A stretch of 64,000 nt of DNA from Nitrospirillum amazonense (GTDB lineage: Bacteria; Pseudomonadota; Alphaproteobacteria; Azospirillales; Azospirillaceae): NCBI RefSeq assembly GCF_007828045.1, contig NZ_VITN01000001.1, positions 558,001-622,000 on the forward strand. The letters are read 5' to 3'. This document shows positions 25,208-31,885 of the stretch, in pieces. Below the pieces are notes generated by a model. That model worked only from the letters and a program-made list of their open reading frames with translations. It was not told the DNA's origin and ran no database searches. Position 1 is the stretch's first letter. Each line of letters begins with the position of its first letter. A program made the translations under genes and the position numbers.

Positions 25208-25253
25208 GGCGCGAGACTCGTTTGTTATCTGAATATTGTATAAACTAATCAGC

Positions 25254-26084
25254 TTATTGCAGCGGCTTCCGGAATTTCAGCACGAAATTATCGGCTTCGC
25301 CCACGGCCAGATAACGGTCCCGGTCCTTATCCTTAAGCGCTAAGGTTGGGGGCAGGGTCCATACGCCTTCCGGCCAATCCTTGCTGTCCTTGGGGTTGGC
25401 GTTGATCTCGGAACTGCCTACCAGCTCGAAGCCGGCCTTCTTGGCCAGCGCGATGGCGTAATCCTGCCTTACGTAACCGCTGGTTGCCTTCGGATCTTGC
25501 GGCTGCGCATCGCTGCCGCGGTGATCCTCGATGCCCAGGATGCCGCCGGGCTTCAGCGCACGGTAGAAGGCGGCCATGGCCTCGTCCGCGTAACCGCCGC
25601 CCATCCAGTTGTGCAGGTTCCGGAAGGTGACGATCAGGTCGGCGCTACCGGCGGGGGCGATGTCAAAGTGCCCCCGGCCGAACTCCGTCACCTTGACCTT
25701 ACCGTAGCGCGCCGGGTCGGCGGCCAGCTTGGCGTCGAAGGCGGCGTTCTCGCGGTTGGCGTAGGCGCTGTCCGTGCCCCGGGGGTTGGCGGCGGCGTAG
25801 TAGGTGCCCCGGTCATGCAGGTAGGGCGCCAGGATCTCTGTCCAATAACCGCCGCTGGGCGAGATCTCGACCACCGTCTGGTTGGGCGCCAGGCCGAAGA
25901 AGGCCAGTTCCTGCAGGGGATGGCGGGCGGCGTCGCGCGCCTGAAACTGGGGTGACCGCGCGGGTGAGGCCACCATCTGCGACAGGACGGGATCGGGCTT
26001 GGCTTCTTCGGCGCCCAGGGTGGGCAGGCTCAATACGGTGGCGCCGGCCAGGACGGCCAGGCGAAGCAAGGGCCGCAGACGCAT
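25254..26084 (-). CDS. Exported methyltransferase-like protein (COG4798 type)
   Basis: Protein of 276 residues with a clear signal peptide (LLRLAVLAGATVLSLPTLGAEE) followed by a class I methyltransferase fold: VVEISPSGGYWTEILAPYL stands for motif I, VTFRNLHNWMG and FYRALKPGGILGIEDHRG for the later motifs. This matches the predicted methyltransferases of COG4798. S-adenosylmethionine is not known to be available in the periplasm, so either the fold has another use or the leader is not cleaved as it seems. GAGGAAG eight bases before the ATG at 26084 supports the start that leaves the signal peptide intact. Confidence 0.82.
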   Translation of the reverse strand: MRLRPLLRLAVLAGATVLSLPTLGAEEAKPDPVLSQMVASPARSPQFQARDAARHPLQELAFFGLAPNQTVVEISPSGGYWTEILAPYLHDRGTYYAAANPRGTDSAYANRENAAFDAKLAADPARYGKVKVTEFGRGHFDIAPAGSADLIVTFRNLHNWMGGGYADEAMAAFYRALKPGGILGIEDHRGSDAQPQDPKATSGYVRQDYAIALAKKAGFELVGSSEINANPKDSKDWPEGVWTLPPTLALKDKDRDRYLAVGEADNFVLKFRKPLQ

Positions 26085-26181
26085 GGGGATTCTTCCTCGG
26101 GGCTTGTGGGCCATCTGGGGGGCCGTTATGCCGGCCCGTCGTCATGAGCGGGGAAGTGTACGGGAAAAGCGCCTATTGGCG

Positions 26182-27120
26182 CTATGGGGCCGCCGCCGGT
26201 GGTTCCATGCCCCCGTCGTGAAGCGGCCCTGCGGAGGGTGTGCTCAGCAGATGGTCGGCCAGCAATTTGGCGAAACGGGGCAGGCGGGCGCGGCCGCGGG
26301 TGCAGACCTTCAGGTCGCGTACCGCCCAGCTGTCGGTCAGGGCAATGCAGCGGATGTCCATGGTCCGGGCGGCGCGCCGCGCCGTCGTTTCCGGCACGAT
26401 GCCGATGCCGACGTTGCCCTCCACCAGGCGGCAAATACCGTCGAAGCTGCGCAACTGCACGCGCAGGCGCAGGCGCCGGCCGGCCCGGGCGGCCCGGTCG
26501 GACAGGAAGCGCTGCAGCGCCGCCGCGCGGTCCAGGCCCACGAGGTCGTGGTCCATCACCTCGGCGAAGGTCACCGTCTCACGCCCGCCCAGCGGGTGGG
26601 CGGGGGCGGCCACCAGGACGAAGCGGTCCTGGCGGAAAGGGTAGGTTTCCAGCTCGCCCGTCTCCACCGTGCCGGCGACGATGCCGATGTCGCCGGTGCC
26701 GTCGGCGATGGCGGCCACGATCTCATCGCTCAGCCGCTCTTCCACATCCACCGACACCAGGGGGTGGGCGTTCAGGAAGCTGCTCAGCAGCTCGGGCAGG
26801 AATTCCGTCAGCGCGTTGGTGTTGGACAGGATGCGGACGTTGCCGGCCGCCCCGCCGGCATAGACGCTCAAATCCTCGCGCAGGCGTTCCGTCTGCTCCA
26901 GGATGGCGCGGGCATGGGCCAGCAGGGCGCGGCCGGCGGGGGTGGGTGTCACCCCGTGCCGTCCCCGGTCCAGCAGGGTGGCGCCCAGCGACACCTCCAT
27001 ATTGCGGATGCGCGTGCTGGCCGCCGCCAGGGCCAGGTGCGCCCGCTCGGCCCCCCAGGTGATGCTGCCCGCCTCCACCACGTCGCGGAACAGCGCCAGG
27101 TCGGTCAGGTCGAATTGCAT
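26182..27120 (-). CDS. LysR-family transcriptional regulator
   Basis: Regulator of 312 residues. The N-terminal winged helix (MQFDLTDLALFRDVVEAGSI; ASTRIRNMEVSLGATLLDRGRHGVTPTPAGRALLAHA) is standard LysR; the rest is a periplasmic-binding-like effector domain (VRILSNTNALTEFLPELL, GDIGIVAGTVETGELETYPF, FRQDRFVLVAAPAHPL). The short tail is Pro-rich. The AAGGGGGG stretch upstream supports the start. A dyad with T-N11-A spacing lies 24 bases upstream (27144-27162), consistent with autoregulation and control of the divergent small gene. The inducer is not readable. Confidence 0.92.
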   Translation of the reverse strand: MQFDLTDLALFRDVVEAGSITWGAERAHLALAAASTRIRNMEVSLGATLLDRGRHGVTPTPAGRALLAHARAILEQTERLREDLSVYAGGAAGNVRILSNTNALTEFLPELLSSFLNAHPLVSVDVEERLSDEIVAAIADGTGDIGIVAGTVETGELETYPFRQDRFVLVAAPAHPLGGRETVTFAEVMDHDLVGLDRAAALQRFLSDRAARAGRRLRLRVQLRSFDGICRLVEGNVGIGIVPETTARRAARTMDIRCIALTDSWAVRDLKVCTRGRARLPRFAKLLADHLLSTPSAGPLHDGGMEPPAAAP

Positions 27121-27143
27121 GGAAGCCCCCCTTCGCGGACCAC

Positions 27144-27162
27144 CCTTCGTCATCGGCGAAGG
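27144..27162. promoter_or_regulatory. Candidate LysR-type binding site
   Basis: CCTTCGTCATCGGCGAAGG has 6-bp inverted arms and the T-N11-A spacing typical of LysR sites. It lies between the LysR gene and the divergent small membrane gene. Confidence 0.45.
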
Positions 27163-27303
27163 CACACTGCGCGCAATACACATTGTTGCCAAGTGTTCGG
27201 TGACCGATACTTCGCCTGTGACGGAGCGAATGCCTGAACGGACGCTCCTCCGCCCGGGGCTCCGCATCGCCGGCGGCTCCTTGAAACCATGAAGGACACC
27301 ATC

Positions 27304-27540
27304 ATGACCGGCCGCCTTTCCGGCGGCGCCGGCGGCGCGTTGTCGCGCGCGCTGCTGGGGCTGCTCCTGCTCGCCTTCATCCTCTTGCTGATGCTGCGCC
27401 CGGCATTGCCGGTGGCGCTCGACAGCCAGGGCCACCCCTGCACCTTGGTGCGGGTGGTGCCGGATGCGGATGAGATGCCGCCGACGCAGGTGGCGAAGCC
27501 TGGCCCGCCCTCTTTCGGCCCGGATGCCTACGGCGACTGA
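27304..27540 (+). CDS. Small single-span membrane protein, hypothetical
   Basis: Possible protein of 78 residues with one strong hydrophobic segment (ALLGLLLLAFILLLMLRPALPVAL, about residues 16-38) and a hydrophilic Pro-rich tail. AAGGA seven bases before the ATG supports this start; another ATG lies at 27289. No family recognised. It is divergent from the LysR gene and is followed 85 bases later by the DUF1203 gene. Confidence 0.45.
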   Translation: MTGRLSGGAGGALSRALLGLLLLAFILLLMLRPALPVALDSQGHPCTLVRVVPDADEMPPTQVAKPGPPSFGPDAYGD

Positions 27541-27625
27541 GTATTTTCGACCGCAGGAAACGGGATGGCCGCCGCGTCGGCGCGGGGCAGGGTGGGACAT
27601 CGACACCTGACAATCGGTTGCCATC

Positions 27626-28099
27626 ATGACCCTGTCCTTCACCGTCACCGGCCTCGATCCGGCCCCCTTCGCCCCCTTGTTCGCCCTGGATGAGGCCGGC
27701 CTGCTGGCCGCCGGCGCCTGCCGCCAGGTGGTGGACGCCCCGGGCGCCTTCCCCTGCCGCGTCAGCCTGGATGATGCCCGCCCGGGGGAGCGCGTGGTGC
27801 TGGTGAACCATCAGCATCAACCCGCCTTCACCCCGTATCGCTCCGCCCATGCGATCTATGTGCGCGAGGGCGTGGGTGAAGCATGTCGGACGGCGGACAT
27901 CCTGCCGCCGGCCTTGGAACGGCGCATCCTATCGCTACGATGCTTTGACGCGGGCCATATGATCGTGACGGCCGACCTGGTGGACGGTACGGACGCCATC
28001 CCCGTCATCCACCGCCTGCTGGACCGGCCGGATGTGGCCTACATCCACGCCCATTACGCCAAATACGGCTGCTATGCCGCGCGGATCGACAGGGCGTGA
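27626..28099 (+). CDS. DUF1203 family protein
   Basis: Cytoplasmic protein of 157 residues matching DUF1203: LSFTVTGLDPAPFAPLFALDEAGLLAAGA, then FPCRVSLDDARPGERVVLVNHQHQ, FTPYRSAHAIYVREG, and the C-terminal RPDVAYIHAHYAKYGCYAARI. These conserved Cys and His residues are the family hallmark, but no reaction is known. It has no signal or membrane segment. Confidence 0.88.
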   Translation: MTLSFTVTGLDPAPFAPLFALDEAGLLAAGACRQVVDAPGAFPCRVSLDDARPGERVVLVNHQHQPAFTPYRSAHAIYVREGVGEACRTADILPPALERRILSLRCFDAGHMIVTADLVDGTDAIPVIHRLLDRPDVAYIHAHYAKYGCYAARIDRA

Positions 28100-28135
28100 T
28101 GCCGCTTGCGTCGCCCTCCCCGGGCAAGGGAATAT

Positions 28136-28185
28136 CGGCGCCCCGCCAGCCCGGCGGGGCGCCGTCGCCATGCCGGCGCGGCGAC
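28136..28185. repeat. Two adjacent GC-rich inverted repeats
   Basis: First: CGGCGCCCCGCC (28136-28147) and GGCGGGGCGCCG (28153-28164), a perfect 12-bp stem with a 5-base loop. Second: GTCGCC (28164-28169) and GGCGAC (28180-28185). They lie between the DUF1203 and LacI genes without a T-tract, and may be a terminator variant or a REP-like element. Confidence 0.5.
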
Positions 28186-28208
28186 CAGGATGACGGATCA
28201 GCGGACGG

Positions 28209-29285
28209 ATGCGGCGGTCGCGGCAGCAGCGGGACAGGGTGACCATCCAGGACGTGGCCCAGCGCGCCGGCGTGTCCGCCATGACCGTATCCAACGTCGT
28301 CAACCGCACCGGCAAGGTGGGGGAATCCACCCGCGCCCGGGTCCGCGCCATCATCGAGGAAATGGGCTATGTGCCCAGCCAGGCGGCCCGCCACCTGGTG
28401 GGGGCGGCCCCGGCGCGCATCGGACTGATCTACCTCGATATCGAAAGCATGTTCCTCAGCCTGGCGCATGGCGAGGTATCGGCCGCGGCGGCGGAGAAGG
28501 GGCTGCAGCTCATGGTACGCCGCGCCGGCGCCGCCACGCCCGACAAGGCGGCGGCCGTGGCGTTGTCCCTGGTACGGTCGGGCGCGGACGCCCTGCTGCT
28601 CATTCCCCCCTTCGCCGAATTGCTGACCGGGACGCCGGCGCTGCGCACCCTGGGCGTGCCGGCAGTGGCCATCGCCACGGCCGGCCCCTTGCCCGACATG
28701 GCGACGGTACGCATCGACAACCATGCGGCAGGGCGGGCGGTCGCCGACCTGCTGATCGCGCGGGGCTATCGCCGCATCGCCATCATCACCGGTCCGGGCG
28801 GCCATTCCGACAGCGTGGCCCGGCTGGACGGCTACAAGTCGGCGCTGGCGGCGCACGGCATCCCCTTCCGGCCGGAGCTGTGCGCGGAGGGGCTTTTCAG
28901 TTTTGAAACGGGGCTGATCGCTACCGACATCCTGCTGAACCTCCCCCAGCCGCCGGATGCCATCATGGCCGCCAATGACGACATGGCGGCCGCCGCCTTG
29001 TGGGCCGCGCACCGGCGGGGTCTGGTGCCGCCCCGTGACCTCGCCGTCACCGGCTTTGACGACACGCTGGTCGCCACCCGGGTGTGGCCGGCGCTGACCA
29101 CCGTGCGCCAACCCATAAAGGACATGGCCGTCCGCGCCATCGACCTGCTGGTCGAGGCACTGGGCAGGTCGGCGGCGGCAAGCGGGGCGGCGGCAGGTGG
29201 GATGGTGGCCGGCATCGCCCCCACGCCACGCGACGTCGTGCTGGACTTCACCCTGGTGGAACGCGGATCGGTGCGGCCGGCGTGA
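28209..29285 (+). CDS. LacI-family transcriptional regulator
   Basis: Repressor of 358 residues: LacI HTH (VTIQDVAQRAGVSAMTVSNVV, then hinge YVPSQAARHLVG), followed by the sugar-binding-like core (RIGLIYLDIESMFLSLAHGEV, ADALLLIPPF, GYRRIAIITGPGG, PDAIMAANDDMAAAALWAA, VTGFDDTLVATRVWPALTTVRQP). Family members usually respond to a sugar or nucleoside; none of the neighbouring genes encodes sugar metabolism, so its targets may be elsewhere. It lies upstream of the FtsX-type permeases, whose own promoter elements look sigma-54 dependent and so are not an obvious LacI target. Confidence 0.92.
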   Translation: MRRSRQQRDRVTIQDVAQRAGVSAMTVSNVVNRTGKVGESTRARVRAIIEEMGYVPSQAARHLVGAAPARIGLIYLDIESMFLSLAHGEVSAAAAEKGLQLMVRRAGAATPDKAAAVALSLVRSGADALLLIPPFAELLTGTPALRTLGVPAVAIATAGPLPDMATVRIDNHAAGRAVADLLIARGYRRIAIITGPGGHSDSVARLDGYKSALAAHGIPFRPELCAEGLFSFETGLIATDILLNLPQPPDAIMAANDDMAAAALWAAHRRGLVPPRDLAVTGFDDTLVATRVWPALTTVRQPIKDMAVRAIDLLVEALGRSAAASGAAAGGMVAGIAPTPRDVVLDFTLVERGSVRPA

Positions 29286-29337
29286 AGGGGGGAGCCGGCG
29301 GCGCGTGTTGATGGTCGGGCGGCCCCTGTGCGCGGAT

Positions 29338-29371
29338 TGTCCGTTCCCGGACAGCTGTTCGAGAACGGACA
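29338..29371. promoter_or_regulatory. 34-bp dyad: tandem TGTyC-N6-GGACA sites upstream of the FtsX-type permeases
   Basis: TGTCCGTTC (29338-29346) and GAACGGACA (29363-29371) are perfect 9-bp arms, and ACAGCTGT sits exactly at the centre (29351-29358); 15 of 17 pairs match. Read another way, it is two 16-bp palindromes, TGTCCGTTCCCGGACA and TGTTCGAGAACGGACA, 18 bp apart. It stands about 62 bases before the -24 GG of the sigma-54 promoter, the position of an enhancer-binding activator. Confidence 0.65.
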
Positions 29372-29413
29372 GGGGTATCCCCCCACCACTTCAATAAAAG
29401 CAAGCACTTAGGC

Positions 29414-29431
29414 GCGGCCCGTCTTTTGCTT
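29414..29431 (+). promoter_or_regulatory. Sigma-54 promoter of the FtsX-type permease operon
   Basis: CGGCCCGTCTTTTGCT (29415-29430) has GG (29416-29417), exactly ten bases, then GC (29428-29429), with TTTTGCT as a strong -12 element and CGGCCCG close to the TGGCACG -24. The start of transcription would be near 29441, about 30 bases before the first gene. Confidence 0.65.
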
Positions 29432-29471
29432 GACACACACACTTCATTCCGCAGCCGGGGGAAACCGCTGA

Positions 29472-31871
29472 ATGATCGTCTTGCCGTCCATCTTCCGCCG
29501 CCACGCCCTGGTCACCCTGTTGAACCTGTTCGGGCTGACGGCGGGCATCGCCGGCTTCCTGATGGTCAGCCTGTATGTGGCGGGGGAGTTGACGGTGGAC
29601 CGGGGGTTCACGGGGGTCGACCGGCTCTACCGCGTGGGAACCCGGCTGTCGGTGGGGGGCAACGAGATCGTGCTGGGCGCCACCACGCCGCTGTTGGTGG
29701 AGCCGCTGGCCCAGGACTTCCCAGAGGTGGAGGCGGTCACCCGCGCTTCCGAGGAGGATGTCGACCTGCAGGATGGGGACCGCGTCCTGACCACGCCGCT
29801 GCTGTGGGCGGACGCCAACCTGTTGCGGGTGCTGGACTATCCGCTGGCGCGGGGCGACGCCGCCACGGCGCTGGCCCGGCCCGATGGGCTGGTGGTGACG
29901 CCGGAACTGGCCCGCACCCTGTTCGGGGATGCCGATCCGATGGGCCGCACCGTCCGGGTGGCGGGCGGCCAGATGCTGACCGTCACCGGCGTGCTGAGGC
30001 CGCTGGCCGAAACCCACCTGAAGTTCACCGGCATCGCCGCCGACAGTGGCCGGGGGGACAAGAACTGGGCCCATATGGCCGCGGAGCAGTGGAGCCACAT
30101 CGGGGAAACCGCCGTCTACGTCCGGCTGCGCCCGGGCACCTCCGCCGGGGCCGTGGCCGCGCGGCTGCCGGATTTCGTGCGGCGCCGGGCCGTCCTGAGC
30201 CAATTGCCGGACGATGTGCGCCAGGGCTTCATGGCCCTGCGCCTGGACCCGGTGCCCTCCATCCATCTGCACATCAAGACCTTCAACCAGTCCAAGCCGG
30301 GCGGCGACGTCGGCACCGTGGGCCTCCTGTCGGTCGCCGCCTTGCTGATCCTGGGCGTGGCCATCGCCAACTACACCAACCTGGCCACGGCCCTAGCCAT
30401 CCACCGGGCGCGGGAGGTCGGCATCCGCAAGCTGGCCGGCGCCCGGCGCTGGCAACTGGTGGCCCTGTTCACCGGCGAGTCCGTGGCGCTGGCCATCGCC
30501 GGCACCCTGGCCGGCCTGGCGGTGGTGGAGGTGCTGCTGCCCCCCTTCCTGGCGCTGGTGGGCCGGCCGCTCGGCTTTTCCTTGCTGCGCGACGGCGGTT
30601 TCCTTGCCCTAGTCCTGGCCACGCCCCTGGTGGTAGGGGTGCTGGGCGGCCTTTATCCCGCCCTGGTGCTCTCCGGCTACCGCCCGGCGGAGGTGCTGAA
30701 GGGTGGCGCGGCGCCAGCCGCCGGCCGCCTGGGCGCGGTGCTGGTGGTGGCGCAGTTCGCCATCTCCATCACCCTGATCATCGCCACGGTGACGGTGCTG
30801 CGCCAGGTGGCGCACGCCCGCACCGCCGCCTTGGGCTTCCTGCCGGAAAACCTGTACGTCGTCAGCCAGTTGCCCCACGACGCGCAGCGCGCGGTCACCA
30901 TGAAGACGGAGTTGGCGAAGATGCCCGGTATCCAGGGCGCGGCCTTTAGCAGCCTCGTCCCCGCCGACATCAGCCAGTTCATGACCCAGCTCACGGTGCC
31001 CGGGGACACTCATGGCGCCACGCCGGGCAAGGCCTTCATGCCGGATTTCTCGGCGGATCCGGACTTTATCGCGACCTATGGCCTGGACCTCAAGGCGGGC
31101 GCTGCCCTGCCGCCCGGCTGGCGCCCGGCGGCGGACGGGGGGCGGCGCTATGTCTGGCTGACTGAGGCGGCGGCCCGACGCTTGGGGTATGCCCATCCCA
31201 CGGATGCCGTGGGCGACCGCTACACCGATGAGGAGGATCATCCGGTCGAGGTGGCGGGCGTGCTGGGCAATGTCCGTTTCCGCACCGCCCGCGACGCGGA
31301 CGAGGCGCTGATGTTCTCCATCGGCGCCACCGGTGGCTTCCTGACCATCCGTCTGGCCGCCGGCGATCCCCGCCCGGCCCTGGCCGCCATCAACGCCCTG
31401 GTGGATCAGCTGTACCCCGAGGCGCGTCGCGCGCCGCGCGGCTTCGCCGACGATAGGCTGGAGGCCCAGTACCGGACGGAGGAGCGCCAGGCCAAGGTCT
31501 TCGCCATCTTCAGCGCGCTGGCCATCGTGCTGGCCAACCTGGGCCTGTTCGGCCTGACGGCGCTGGCGGCGGCGCGGCGGACCAAGGAGATCGGCATCCG
31601 CCGCGTGGTGGGCGCCCGGGCGCGCGACATCGCCTGGCTGATGGTGTGGCAGTTCGCGCGGCCGGTGCTGCTGGCCAACCTGGTGGCCTGGCCCGTGGCC
31701 TGGTGGGGGCTGCATCGCTGGCTGGGGCAGTTCACCGTGCGGGTGGACCAGGGGCCGGGCACCTATCTGGCCGCCGGGGCCGCCGCCCTGGCCGTGGCGC
31801 TGGCCACCGTGGCCGTTCACGTCATCCGCGTGACCCAGGCGCCGCCCGCCGGCGCCCTGCGGTATGAATGA
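29472..31871 (+). CDS. FtsX/MacB-type ABC transporter permease, copy 1
   Basis: Large permease-like protein of 799 residues with two MacB-like halves: N-terminal span (about 12-37), a periplasmic domain, spans with the FtsX motif AREVGIRKLAGARRWQLVALF, then a second span set and periplasmic domain, and a final FtsX unit (LFGLTALAAARRTKEIGIRRVVGARARDI). Such proteins normally couple to a MacB/LolD-like ATPase and move lipoproteins, peptides or mechanical signals across the envelope. No ATPase gene is adjacent. GGGGGAAA upstream fits the ATG at 29472. The stop overlaps an ATG of the next gene's frame, so the two are one operon. Confidence 0.88.
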   Translation: MIVLPSIFRRHALVTLLNLFGLTAGIAGFLMVSLYVAGELTVDRGFTGVDRLYRVGTRLSVGGNEIVLGATTPLLVEPLAQDFPEVEAVTRASEEDVDLQDGDRVLTTPLLWADANLLRVLDYPLARGDAATALARPDGLVVTPELARTLFGDADPMGRTVRVAGGQMLTVTGVLRPLAETHLKFTGIAADSGRGDKNWAHMAAEQWSHIGETAVYVRLRPGTSAGAVAARLPDFVRRRAVLSQLPDDVRQGFMALRLDPVPSIHLHIKTFNQSKPGGDVGTVGLLSVAALLILGVAIANYTNLATALAIHRAREVGIRKLAGARRWQLVALFTGESVALAIAGTLAGLAVVEVLLPPFLALVGRPLGFSLLRDGGFLALVLATPLVVGVLGGLYPALVLSGYRPAEVLKGGAAPAAGRLGAVLVVAQFAISITLIIATVTVLRQVAHARTAALGFLPENLYVVSQLPHDAQRAVTMKTELAKMPGIQGAAFSSLVPADISQFMTQLTVPGDTHGATPGKAFMPDFSADPDFIATYGLDLKAGAALPPGWRPAADGGRRYVWLTEAAARRLGYAHPTDAVGDRYTDEEDHPVEVAGVLGNVRFRTARDADEALMFSIGATGGFLTIRLAAGDPRPALAAINALVDQLYPEARRAPRGFADDRLEAQYRTEERQAKVFAIFSALAIVLANLGLFGLTALAAARRTKEIGIRRVVGARARDIAWLMVWQFARPVLLANLVAWPVAWWGLHRWLGQFTVRVDQGPGTYLAAGAAALAVALATVAVHVIRVTQAPPAGALRYE

Positions 31872-31885
31872 GGGGGAGGTGTACG

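Larger units (their letters stand above)
24904..25253. other. Upstream region of the TonB receptor gene
   Basis: 350 AT-rich bases between two minus-strand genes. It holds the terminator of the methyltransferase-like gene (25175-25207), then the receptor's control region with three TTGATA/TATCAA half-sites (around 25049, 25084 and 25108). Confidence 0.5.
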
